From CAUZSM01 sp963582685 (GTDB lineage: Archaea > Thermoplasmatota > Poseidoniia > Poseidoniales > Thalassarchaeaceae), in the NCBI GenBank assembly GCA_963582685.1, contig CAUZSM010000017.1, forward strand, positions 1-21,558: a stretch of 21,558 nt of DNA, read 5' to 3'. The notes below the pieces were generated by a model, which saw only the letters and a list, made by a program, of their open reading frames with translations, had not been told where the DNA came from and did not search any database. Positions 1 to 6,982 of this stretch are shown here, piece after piece (within the stretch, counting starts at the first letter, position 1; each line of letters begins with the position of its first letter). A program made the translations under genes and the position numbers.

Positions 1-2
1 GG

Positions 3-785
3 GTCCTTGTCCTCTCTTCAGGTGGCAAAGATTCCGCCTATTCCACATGGTGGGCTCTACAACGCGGCTGGGAGGTTGTTGGCTTGGTTACTATTCAGGT
101 GGAGGGTGACGATTCGATGATGTTTCAGATTCCCAGCACCGCTATTGTAGCATTACAAGCAGCAAGCGCAGGTATTCCTTGGCTACCGATAACTGTCAGT
201 GGCCACGAAGAAGTAGAGATGAATGAATTGGAGAGGGCGTTGGAAGGTGTAGTGGCTGGCAGTTCCAAGCGTCGCGACCCTTTGTGGACTGAATCAGAAC
301 GAGATAATGTTGACTGGCCTGACAACTGGAAATGGCCTGCCGAATTGGAATTGATGCGTCCGGGAGAGCCAATTGATGCATTGGTGGCTGGGGCGCTGCG
401 AAGCGACTACCAGAAAACACGAATTGAGCGAATGTGTGAAAGACTCGGAATAATATCCTACACCCCGCTATGGCACAACGATGCTTCGTCTCACATGCGG
501 GACTTGGTCAATCACGGATTTGAGGTGATGATTACATCAGTCACTACCGATGGCATGGGTGAGAAATGGGTTGGAAAGACTCTCGACCACGGCTGGCTTG
601 ATGCTTTGGAGTCCGCATCGATCGAATATCGATTCAATGTTGATGGAGAGGGAGGGGAATATGAGACCACGGTACTGAATTCCCCGTGGTTCAAGCGTAG
701 AATAAAGGTCAATCATACACCTCATTGGACCGGTAGAAGAGGTTGGGCTGACATCTGGGCTGCTGAACTTGAAACCCCCGAATAG
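3..785 (+). CDS. dph6: Diphthine--ammonia ligase (Dph6 / DUF71 PP-loop ATPase), 5' end missing
   Basis: The reading frame is open from the first bases of the window, so the true start lies just upstream; 260 codons plus the stop are visible. The PP-loop SGGKDS is at visible codons 6-11, the usual place near the N-terminus of the ATP_bind_4/DUF71 family. Further family hallmarks are VAGALRSDYQ followed by TRIERMCERLGI and TPLW, and GEGGEYETTVLNSPWF near the C-terminus. The family amidates diphthine on elongation factor 2 with ATP and ammonium, the last step of diphthamide synthesis. About 35-40 residues (near bases 252-374, Trp-rich and charged) separate the N-terminal part from the AGAxxSDYQ motif, more than I expect in compact archaeal members. 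It is followed after 85 bp by purB on the same strand. Family assignment is firm; substrate is inferred from the family. Confidence 0.88.
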   Translation, partial: VLVLSSGGKDSAYSTWWALQRGWEVVGLVTIQVEGDDSMMFQIPSTAIVALQAASAGIPWLPITVSGHEEVEMNELERALEGVVAGSSKRRDPLWTESERDNVDWPDNWKWPAELELMRPGEPIDALVAGALRSDYQKTRIERMCERLGIISYTPLWHNDASSHMRDLVNHGFEVMITSVTTDGMGEKWVGKTLDHGWLDALESASIEYRFNVDGEGGEYETTVLNSPWFKRRIKVNHTPHWTGRRGWADIWAAELETPE

Positions 786-859
786 GCAATTCCCCCACAA
801 TATTGCCTTGAGAAAAGTGGCGGCAGACTCAAACAGGGTCGCCCGGTCGGCGCAATCCC

Positions 860-865
860 GGAGGG
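860..865 (+). promoter_or_regulatory. Shine-Dalgarno for purB
   Basis: GGAGGG lies 5 bases upstream of the ATG at 871. It supports that start over the longer open frame from 769, which would overlap the dph6 stop and add 34 residues not typical of the family. Confidence 0.6.
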
Positions 866-870
866 ATGGG

Positions 871-2220
871 ATGCCTGTTAGCCCCCTCGATTACCGTTAT
901 GGCCGGGAGGCGATTAAAGCGGTTTGGAGTCAGGAGGGCAGACACGCCCGCCAACTTGAGGTCGAAAGAGCCCTGATTTGGGCTCACAATCAACTCGGGC
1001 GTGTATCAGACGAAGACTATGCGGCTGTCGCTGCTATAGCCAATAGCGAGTCTGTGACTATGCAGCGAGTCGACGATATTGAGGCGGAGACTCGGCATGA
1101 CATCATGGCCCTCACCAAGGCGATGGCTGAAGTTGCAGGAGATGCTGGGTGGTGTATCCATCTAGGTGCTACCTCCAACGACATTGTTGACACTGCTGTA
1201 GGGTTGCAGATTCGAGATAGTACCGTTATCCACCGCGATATACTGTGCACTCTAATTTCCACCCTCGCTGACCTTGCAGAACGAGAACGAAATACCGTGA
1301 TGCTCGGCAGAACTCATGGACAGGCAGCAGCACCGATCACTTTCGGACTCAAAATGGCGGTGTTCACTGATGAATTCCGTCGCCATCTCGTGCGGCTCGA
1401 TGAAATTACTGAGAGAGTCTGTGTTGGAAAGTTCCTCGGCGCGGTTGGAACCGGTGCTGCTCAAGGAGATAATGCACGTGAGTTGCAGAGATTGATTCTA
1501 ACCCATCTTGGCCTTGGTGTTCCTCTAGTAACCACGCAAGTCGTTGGACGTGACCGCTATGTCGAGTGGATGTCATGGATGGCCAACGTGGCTACCAGCG
1601 TGGAGAAGTTGCTGCAGGAGATTAGAAATCTACAGCGTAGCGAGATTGCTGAAGTCGCCGAGGCTTTTGACGCTGACAAGCAGGTCGGTAGCAGCACAAT
1701 GGCGCACAAGCGCAACCCGATTACAGCCGAGAACGCCTGTGGGTTGGCCAGAGTCGTGCGCTCGTTCATCATCCCTTCATACGAAAATGCCCTGCTCTGG
1801 CACGAAAGGGACCTAGCCAACAGCAGTGCTGAACGATTCACGCTCTCACATGCGGCTATTCTACTCGATGATATTCTGGCCAAGAGTGACCGTGTCATGA
1901 GCAAATGCGTGGTAGATTCCGAGAGAATGCAAGCGAATATCGCTGCACAAAGTGGATTCGTGATGTCTGAAAAGGTGATGATTGAACTTGTCGCTGCTGG
2001 AATGCCGCGAGATGAGGCCCACGAGATTCTTCGCAGCGCTAGCATGACTGCGGTGGCTGAGAGTCGCAATCTCCGCGATGTTTGTGGTGAAATCGATTCG
2101 ATTACCAGTCGATTCAACAATGCTGCACTCGATGCGTTGTTCGACCCTTCTTCCCATCTCGGTGTCTCTGGTGAACTAGTCGATGAAACTGTGACTAACG
2201 CAAGAGCAGCTATACAGTAA
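871..2220 (+). CDS. purB: Adenylosuccinate lyase
   Basis: 449 residues, the usual length for PurB. It cleaves SAICAR to AICAR plus fumarate and adenylosuccinate to AMP plus fumarate in purine synthesis; cytosolic, normally a homotetramer. The N-terminus (SPLDYRYG) matches archaeal PurB starts. Fumarase/aspartase-superfamily motifs are in order: RHD at 75-77, TSNDIVDT at 101-108, GRTHGQ with the likely catalytic His at 149, and the signature GSSTMAHKRNP at 273-283 carrying the flexible-loop serine. The start at 871 is chosen because of the GGAGGG five bases upstream and because the family begins here. The stop TAA is directly followed by the stop of the opposing small gene. Upstream dph6 is on the same strand, 85 bp away, with no clear TATA box between them. 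Confidence 0.95.
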   Translation: MPVSPLDYRYGREAIKAVWSQEGRHARQLEVERALIWAHNQLGRVSDEDYAAVAAIANSESVTMQRVDDIEAETRHDIMALTKAMAEVAGDAGWCIHLGATSNDIVDTAVGLQIRDSTVIHRDILCTLISTLADLAERERNTVMLGRTHGQAAAPITFGLKMAVFTDEFRRHLVRLDEITERVCVGKFLGAVGTGAAQGDNARELQRLILTHLGLGVPLVTTQVVGRDRYVEWMSWMANVATSVEKLLQEIRNLQRSEIAEVAEAFDADKQVGSSTMAHKRNPITAENACGLARVVRSFIIPSYENALLWHERDLANSSAERFTLSHAAILLDDILAKSDRVMSKCVVDSERMQANIAAQSGFVMSEKVMIELVAAGMPRDEAHEILRSASMTAVAESRNLRDVCGEIDSITSRFNNAALDALFDPSSHLGVSGELVDETVTNARAAIQ

Positions 2221-2460
2221 TCAACTGAATAACTTACTGAGGATGAATAGGCAAATGCCTGTGACTGACGCAAAACCAACGAGCATCAGCACCATCGCGT
2301 GAGGGCCAAATTGATTGGTGTCTAGGAAAGCCACCTTGAATGGGCCGCCACTGCTCAGCACTCCAGTAATCCAACTAGTTTCATCATCCTGCTCGTCGAA
2401 ATAGGGTAGGGAGCGGCGGGGAATTCTCTCCCCCTCAATGATGTGCAACTCGTCACCCAT
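2221..2460 (-). CDS. Small tail-anchored membrane protein, unrecognised
   Basis: 79 residues, ATG start. The first 53 or so residues are hydrophilic and acidic, with a short SSGGPF stretch; residues about 55-77 form one hydrophobic helix (HAMVLMLVGFASVTGICLFI) ending two residues before the C-terminus. This predicts an N-in, tail-anchored membrane protein. I do not recognise a family. It converges on purB with no base between the stop codons and diverges from the RadB-like gene across 95 bp. A TATA-like GCTATACC (minus strand, about 2482-2489) lies some 25 bp upstream of the ATG, compatible with a nearly leaderless transcript. It fills the space between two real genes and has a coherent membrane segment, so it is probably real, but support is only from sequence composition and layout. 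Confidence 0.6.
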   Translation of the reverse strand: MGDELHIIEGERIPRRSLPYFDEQDDETSWITGVLSSGGPFKVAFLDTNQFGPHAMVLMLVGFASVTGICLFILSKLFS

Positions 2461-2555
2461 GCAAGTGCCAGTGAAATCGACGGTATAGCAATTGGCACCA
2501 ACGGAGGTCCGGCATAGTCCCTAAGAGCCCCCGCCGCAAGCAGAGTAGAGATATC

Positions 2556-3140
2556 ATGGACGCAACCCAATTCGAAGGAGCGATTCATCTGGTGGTTGAG
2601 GCTGGATGTGGGGGCACAACATTCGCGCTGCAAGCAACTAGAAATCACCTCAATGAGAATGGCCACGTCGCTTGGGTCTGTCCAGAGATGCCTGATCGCG
2701 TCCGTTTTAGCCAACTTTTCGCAGAAGTGAATCCAGTCGCTGTATCACGTCTGCACCTCGCGGCTTCTGGAGACAACATCGAGAAGGGGATTGCGTCGGC
2801 GAGGGATTTGCTGAACCTGCTGGGGAACCTGACCCTAGTGGTAATTGACGACTGGTGCCCCGTAGAAGGAAGGCCCTCGTCAGAAGTCATTGAGGCAATG
2901 TGTGGAATCATTGGACATGCCCGTGAGAAAGAGGTGGCTATTATCGCTGTATCAGCAGCCTATGAGGATGCGTCTGGTGAGAGTGAATGGAAGGCTCGCG
3001 GCGGTTCTGCACTGGAGGATGCAGGTGCTCGCACCTGGTTCCTACTCAGCGGGTATGGGGGTATGTCCCGTCGCGAATTGCGCAAGGAAGGCGGGGTCGT
3101 TGGCTTACAACTCGGTGATGATGGCTTCAGCAAGCGTTGA
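2556..3140 (+). CDS. RadB/RecA-fold ATPase-like protein with degenerate Walker A
   Basis: 194 residues, ATG start. The fold of archaeal RadB and related RecA-family proteins can be followed along the sequence: beta strand plus P-loop position at 12-22, a PDRVRFSQLFAE helix at 46-57 like the RadB helix after the second strand, Walker B LTLVVIDDW at 92-100, a strand VAIIAVSAAY at 127-136, and a KARGGSALEDAGARTWFLL segment resembling the L2/GGxAL region, followed by a basic RRELRK and a closing beta hairpin (VGLQLGDDGF). The P-loop reads EAGCGGTTF: the lysine of GxGKT is a glycine. It may therefore bind nucleotide weakly or not at all and act as a recombination mediator or scaffold; that is inference. 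It lies between two small opposing genes and its stop abuts the next one. Confidence 0.65.
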   Translation: MDATQFEGAIHLVVEAGCGGTTFALQATRNHLNENGHVAWVCPEMPDRVRFSQLFAEVNPVAVSRLHLAASGDNIEKGIASARDLLNLLGNLTLVVIDDWCPVEGRPSSEVIEAMCGIIGHAREKEVAIIAVSAAYEDASGESEWKARGGSALEDAGARTWFLLSGYGGMSRRELRKEGGVVGLQLGDDGFSKR

Positions 3141-3431
3141 TTAATCCTCATAGTCCAAACCTTGTGACTCTGCAGCATCCTTGAGCAGAGACTCCATCTC
3201 ATCCAAGGCATCATCATCAGGCTCGTCAAATTGTTCAGGGTCCTTGGCGGCTCCGCCAATTTCGTCATCCCCGGCAATTACTGGTCCTTCTTCGATTCGG
3301 ACCATGTTTTTCTTCCTCATATAGAAGATGAAAAACAACAAGCCAAGTGTCACTAATCCCAGAACTATTGTCGCGTTGTCCTCAGTTCCCATACGGCGTT
3401 GTATGGTCGGGTCCGTATTGAGAGTTGTCAC
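3141..3431 (-). CDS. Small single-pass membrane protein with acidic cytoplasmic tail, unrecognised
   Basis: 96 residues from a GTG at 3431, or 83 from the ATG at 3392; the GTG lies 6 bases after the tiaS stop, which favours translation coupled to tiaS. One hydrophobic helix (TIVLGLVTLGLLFFIFYM, about 21-38) is followed by RKK, so the positive-inside rule puts the C-terminus in the cytoplasm. The last 50 residues are strongly acidic (DDEIGG, DEPDDDALDEME). I do not recognise the family. It is last in the gmhA-gmhB-tiaS run and its TAA stop directly abuts the stop of the RadB-like gene on the other strand. Confidence 0.62.
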   Translation of the reverse strand: MTTLNTDPTIQRRMGTEDNATIVLGLVTLGLLFFIFYMRKKNMVRIEEGPVIAGDDEIGGAAKDPEQFDEPDDDALDEMESLLKDAAESQGLDYED

Positions 3432-3437
3432 CGACAG

Positions 3438-4646
3438 TCATGGTATTTGTCGAGAAAGTGGCGCCGCCAAATGTCGCCGTTGGCTGGCTGGTGGCTCAAC
3501 CCACTCGCTAGGCCCAAGTCGATCAAACTCCCACTCATCATCGCAGGTTGCTTTGCAGTTTGGGCAGCGCAGCCCCTGACCTCGTCCTGCGGATTTCATT
3601 CTTCGACCACAAGAGCAGAGTGGACGGTGTTTGTTGCGTGTAGCACTGATTAGCCGCAGTCTCTCCAGATGGACTTCTCCAACCGGTGAGTGCAACCCCA
3701 TCCACTCAATCCGGTCACCAGTTCGCAAGGACTGGGCCAGCAGGTTCACTTCGCCACCCTCGCAGAATGCTAGAACTTTGGTGTTCCCCTCGACAACAAA
3801 TGATGTGTGCCCACGGCGGCGAATCTGCGGTAAACGGGTCACTGTACTACACTGGGAACCTTCTAGATGGTCATCCGTAGCCTGATTACTTCGATGCACT
3901 CGACAGGCAGCAGCCTGCTCAACACCATCACATTCCTGCAAGAATCGGTGAGCAGAAATCACTTGACTCGCATTCTCCCCTCTAATGCCGTACAGCACCG
4001 GACACGGAGTTCTAGGGGTGATGAGAGAACGACCGCTGTTTGGGTCCCTGTTCAGAACCGTAAGTGGAAATTTGTCGCACATTCTCTCCACACAATCTGG
4101 TGGTACCTGTCGTTCAGTGCCAATTAGGTCGTCACTGCGCCACGCAGTCAACTCCCAAGTGCAATCTTGCTTACCGCGCCATGCGATGGCGGATGTTGCT
4201 CCAATCAATCCAGAGCGGCCATTTTCAGGCATAGACCAAGTTCGGATGCCATGCAACTTTTCCAATGCCCGCTCACGTTCTGACAATTCAGTGTGAGTGC
4301 GGACGCTCTGCCAATACAGTTCCTCGGGCAACTGCGTAGTGCTACGCACGAGGACAGGCTGAGCGCTGTTCGTAGTCTTCTCACCACCTGCGCAAAATCT
4401 GGATTGAGCCATATTTTCAAACCACGAGTCGAGGAGTTGGTCCAACTTGTCCACCTCGCCGAGAACTTCAGCGGCAAGTGCCCCGTTCCCTCGCGTGCGC
4501 CTTGGCGCGTGCGGCCACAACCTTACGAGGCGTGGGTCGTTGATTCTCATTCCCGACCGCTCAAGATACTGCAAAAGGTCATTGAAGTCATAGGTGGTGC
4601 AGCCAGCCTCAAGGCTGTCAGTATCATCAAGGCCAACCCACGCCAT
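3438..4646 (-). CDS. tiaS: tRNA(Ile2) 2-agmatinylcytidine synthetase
   Basis: 402 residues, close to the family norm. TiaS conjugates agmatine to C34 of the CAU-anticodon tRNA(Ile) using ATP, so that AUA is read as isoleucine; it is essential in archaea. Visible hallmarks: the N-terminal kinase-like motif GLDDTDS at 5-11 with CTTY after it; SLITPRTPCPVLYGIRGE at 207-224; NQATDDHL at 254-261; HTSFVVEG in the OB-fold region; and a C-terminal zinc ribbon C344-x-C346 ... C361-x2-C364. I chose the ATG at 4646 because the family starts directly before the DDTDS motif; a GAGGA lies just upstream. The open frame runs on to 4874, but that part is the shadow of gmhB. An ATG at 4685 is the only other reasonable start. 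It sits 25 bp after gmhB and is probably cotranscribed with it. Confidence 0.92.
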   Translation of the reverse strand: MAWVGLDDTDSLEAGCTTYDFNDLLQYLERSGMRINDPRLVRLWPHAPRRTRGNGALAAEVLGEVDKLDQLLDSWFENMAQSRFCAGGEKTTNSAQPVLVRSTTQLPEELYWQSVRTHTELSERERALEKLHGIRTWSMPENGRSGLIGATSAIAWRGKQDCTWELTAWRSDDLIGTERQVPPDCVERMCDKFPLTVLNRDPNSGRSLITPRTPCPVLYGIRGENASQVISAHRFLQECDGVEQAAACRVHRSNQATDDHLEGSQCSTVTRLPQIRRRGHTSFVVEGNTKVLAFCEGGEVNLLAQSLRTGDRIEWMGLHSPVGEVHLERLRLISATRNKHRPLCSCGRRMKSAGRGQGLRCPNCKATCDDEWEFDRLGPSEWVEPPASQRRHLAAPLSRQIP

Positions 4647-4671
4647 CGTCCTCGTGATGGGTGCAACCCTT

Positions 4672-5343
4672 CTAAGGCTCGTCATTCTGAGTAAGGTCAC
4701 CTTGGTCAGAATCATCGAGGCACCGGTGCACGGCACCAGCAATACCAACGCTGGCATCAACCCAGAATGCCCTGACATTGTGATTCCATGCCGCTCCCAT
4801 GTCCGCTCGCCTATCTCCGGCCATGAAAGAGCGCGCTTCATCAAACTCATCTTGGATTTCCGTATATGCATCACCCACGACTACCTCATCGACACTGATG
4901 GGACTACCTGACGCGGCAGCGACAATCATCTGCCGCCCGGCTTGCAACATTCCAGCACCCGGTTTACGAATGACGGAGCCCTCCCACGGTGCATACGGGG
5001 AATACAACAACAAATCCACGATTGCACCGGGATTTTCCTCAATCAGTCCATCCAACACAGCCTGATTGATTGAGTCAAGCATCTTCTCATCAAATACACC
5101 GCGTCTAATCGGAGATTGATTAGTAACTACACAAATTCTGAATCCTGCTTTTCGTAGTTCAGCGATGGCATCACCAGCACCGGGCAGCATGACAACTTCA
5201 TTGATGGACTTCACATACTGCTCGGAGCCGACGTTCAGCACCCCATCTCGGTCAAGATAGGCGATTGATCCATCCCACTCGTTCTCACTCGGTAAAGGTA
5301 ACAATTCCAATTCGCCCCTGCCGTGGCGGCCAGGAATTTCCAT
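4672..5343 (-). CDS. gmhB: HAD-family phosphatase, GmhB-like (heptose bisphosphate phosphatase type)
   Basis: 223 residues. HAD class IIIA motifs: YLDRDGVLN at 29-37 with the nucleophile D31 and acid/base D33, VVTNQSPIRRG at 72-82 (motif II threonine), RKPGAGM at 126-132 (motif III lysine), and AGDRRADM at 175-182 (motif IV). This arrangement is that of D-glycero-D-manno-heptose 1,7-bisphosphate phosphatase and the histidinol-phosphatase relatives. The Cys/His zinc loop typical of GmhB before RKP is absent: the region reads YSPYAPWEGSVIRKP. There is also an extra segment VVGDAYTEIQDEFDEARS before motif IV, and a 25-residue N-terminal extension. Its start is 9 bp after gmhA and a GAGGT overlapping the gmhA stop lies 7 bases upstream. 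The gmhA neighbour supports a sugar-phosphate role; the exact substrate is not certain. Confidence 0.78.
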   Translation of the reverse strand: MEIPGRHGRGELELLPLPSENEWDGSIAYLDRDGVLNVGSEQYVKSINEVVMLPGAGDAIAELRKAGFRICVVTNQSPIRRGVFDEKMLDSINQAVLDGLIEENPGAIVDLLLYSPYAPWEGSVIRKPGAGMLQAGRQMIVAAASGSPISVDEVVVGDAYTEIQDEFDEARSFMAGDRRADMGAAWNHNVRAFWVDASVGIAGAVHRCLDDSDQGDLTQNDEP

Positions 5344-5352
5344 AGTCCAACC

Positions 5353-5943
5353 TCAAGAGTGACTCGGCAGGCCTCTGCTCGCCTTGACCGCTTCTTTCAC
5401 GATGTGATTGATTATCAGTTGTAGATCCTCGATTCTTTCCATCGATTCGGTGTCACAAACAACAACTGCATCAGCAATCTCAGCTAGCCGGCCGCCTGCC
5501 CCACTACCATAATTACCGGTTATACCGAAGGTCCTCGCCCCGTTTGACTTGGCATACTCTATGCCGTTGATGACATTGGCTGAGTTACCAGAGCCCGAAT
5601 AGGCCACCACGAGATCACCAGGGGATAGCCATGTTTCCAACTGACCGACAAATACGTTGTCGTAGCCGGTATCATTTGCCCACGCGGTCAGTGCAGCAAT
5701 GTTGTCGGTATGGGCAAGTGTGGGTAGCTTCAACTCCTTGCTCCAGTCACCAGCACTGTGGCTCGGGGTTGCTGCTGAGCCGCCGTTACCAATGAAGTGG
5801 ACTTTGCCACCAGAGTCTATTGTATCGAGCATCATTTGGTATAATGAGCCGAGTGCTGAGGGTGATAATGCATGCAACGCGTGCGAGAGGTCAGTAACAT
5901 ATCCTCGCATGAATGCAGCGAAATCGAACGACTCGTCAGGCAT
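5353..5943 (-). CDS. gmhA: SIS-domain phosphoheptose isomerase-like protein
   Basis: 196 residues, the size of GmhA, which converts sedoheptulose 7-phosphate to D-glycero-D-manno-heptose 7-phosphate. The SIS phosphosugar site is visible as IGNGGSAAT at 51-59 and YSGSGNSANV at 115-124. The C-terminal helix ESMERIEDLQLIINHIVKEAV aligns with the metal and active-site helix of GmhA. By hand alignment His62 and His180 match the conserved histidines, while the conserved Glu and Gln correspond to Asp66 and Glu172. It is the first gene of a run gmhA-gmhB-tiaS-small membrane protein, with gmhB 9 bp downstream. A TATA-like CATATAG lies about 30 bp upstream of the ATG. SIS membership is firm; heptose specificity is supported by the gmhB partner but a different ketose phosphate is possible. 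Confidence 0.82.
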   Translation of the reverse strand: MPDESFDFAAFMRGYVTDLSHALHALSPSALGSLYQMMLDTIDSGGKVHFIGNGGSAATPSHSAGDWSKELKLPTLAHTDNIAALTAWANDTGYDNVFVGQLETWLSPGDLVVAYSGSGNSANVINGIEYAKSNGARTFGITGNYGSGAGGRLAEIADAVVVCDTESMERIEDLQLIINHIVKEAVKASRGLPSHS

Positions 5944-5969
5944 CTTGCTCTACCCGGCGTCGGAGCGAG

Positions 5970-5979
5970 CCTATATGTG
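5970..5979. promoter_or_regulatory. Candidate shared TATA box for gmhA and artA
   Basis: CCTATATGTG (CACATATAGG on the other strand) is the only TA-rich element in a GC-rich 67-bp divergent gap. It is centred about 31 bp from the gmhA ATG and 37 bp from the artA TTG, the distance expected for archaeal promoters with very short or no leaders. Seen by eye only. Confidence 0.4.
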
Positions 5980-5983
5980 ACTT

Positions 5984-5999
5984 ACCGACAGCAGTCGGT
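5984..5999. repeat. Perfect inverted repeat between TATA-like box and artA start
   Basis: ACCGAC-AGCA-GTCGGT, two 6-bp arms with a 4-base loop. It ends 11 bp before the artA start and sits where an operator or a short leader hairpin could act. A chance match cannot be excluded. Confidence 0.4.
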
Positions 6000-6010
6000 T
6001 TGGGGATTGG

Positions 6011-6982
6011 TTGGAGCCGATACGCGATATTGTCGCCGCAGCGGGACAGTTGGCCGGTCTGGATACCGGCCAAACCACGCTGCTACTGGTTGTAGCCGGA
6101 CTTACCTGCCTCGGCGTATCATTCCACGCTGAATTTGAGGGTTCACGCTACTTTGCGATGCCCGGATGGATATTTGTCGGACTCTACTTCTACTTGGGTG
6201 CAGGACATTTCATCGAAATCGAGGACCCGGTGCTCATTTTCATGTCTGCAGCTGCGTTGCCGATTTGTATTGCGTATGGAATATGGGAAACCATGAAGAT
6301 CAGGCAAGGTTACAATGACCCTTCTCTGCATTGGCTCAGGGGAGCTGTTTTTTGGTCGGCTTTGCCTTATCTCGCGGTGAAACACATCCCTGTGCTGAAT
6401 ACAGCAGTGGTTTGGTTCACGGCATGGTCCACCGCGGCTATTCTCAACTGGACAGGGACTGCTGATGTTGAACTAGGTGCGATGATGGTAGATCTTGGTG
6501 CAAATGCCGCACCGATTTCCTACGCAGAATGGGGTGGCAGTCAGTGGATACTTACAGACACTCTCGGGGACAGCGGATTCTTTGTCCCACTAATCTACGA
6601 TGGTGGAGACCCTGTGAACATCGGCTTCGTGCTTGGCTGTAGCGCCCTGCAATCGATGATAGTGTTCGTCGGCGCACTGATTGCAGTTCGAGAAGCTCCT
6701 GTGCGAATCCGCATGCGAGCCTTCATGCTGGTAATCCCTACCATTCATATCCTCAACGTATTCCGTAATGCTGGAATCGTCTGGCTACACATGACCTATA
6801 CTGATTGGAACCTGTGGGGGATAGGCATGTTCGATTTCGCGCACGCATATGCCGCGAAGGTGCTCTCACTCGGTGCAATGCTGATGATAGCCCTTGCAAT
6901 ATTCGAAATGCTGCCGCAATTACATCGACATGTGCTAAGGGTGATTTCTCCTGTGCTAAAACCACTGGGTATCGCGAGATAA
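6011..6982 (+). CDS. artA: Archaeosortase (ArtA/exosortase family transpeptidase)
   Basis: 323 residues, integral membrane protein with about eight hydrophobic segments. The catalytic signature of archaeosortases is present in order: Cys210 in LGCSALQS (compare ACTxxQS), Arg252 in ILNVFRNAG (compare LRN), and a likely third residue His278 in FDFAHAYAAK. The family cleaves C-terminal PGF-CTERM-type tripartite signals on surface proteins and transfers them to a lipid anchor at the cytoplasmic membrane. The start is a TTG at 6011, the first usable start after an in-frame stop at 5978; a GGGGATTGG precedes it. Other start codons in this stretch are lacking, so the TTG is favoured. No PGF-CTERM substrate is encoded in the window. 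It converges on lhr with stops directly abutting. The linked heptose-type genes suggest surface-related expression, but that is inference. Confidence 0.85.
   Translation: MEPIRDIVAAAGQLAGLDTGQTTLLLVVAGLTCLGVSFHAEFEGSRYFAMPGWIFVGLYFYLGAGHFIEIEDPVLIFMSAAALPICIAYGIWETMKIRQGYNDPSLHWLRGAVFWSALPYLAVKHIPVLNTAVVWFTAWSTAAILNWTGTADVELGAMMVDLGANAAPISYAEWGGSQWILTDTLGDSGFFVPLIYDGGDPVNIGFVLGCSALQSMIVFVGALIAVREAPVRIRMRAFMLVIPTIHILNVFRNAGIVWLHMTYTDWNLWGIGMFDFAHAYAAKVLSLGAMLMIALAIFEMLPQLHRHVLRVISPVLKPLGIAR

Noticed and set aside
769..870. N-terminal extension of purB back into dph6
   Set aside because: Would need a TTG start inside dph6, lacks family similarity, and a good SD with an ATG exists at 860-873.
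1557..2279. Long open frame (240 codons) opposite purB
   Set aside because: Runs antisense to the strongly conserved part of purB, Ser/Ala-rich composition of a shadow frame, no recognisable motif.
4293..4694. 133-codon plus-strand frame
   Set aside because: Antisense to tiaS, no motif or plausible start signal.
4647..4874. N-terminal extension of tiaS by 76 residues
   Set aside because: Lies inside gmhB in another frame; TiaS proteins begin directly before the DDTDS motif.
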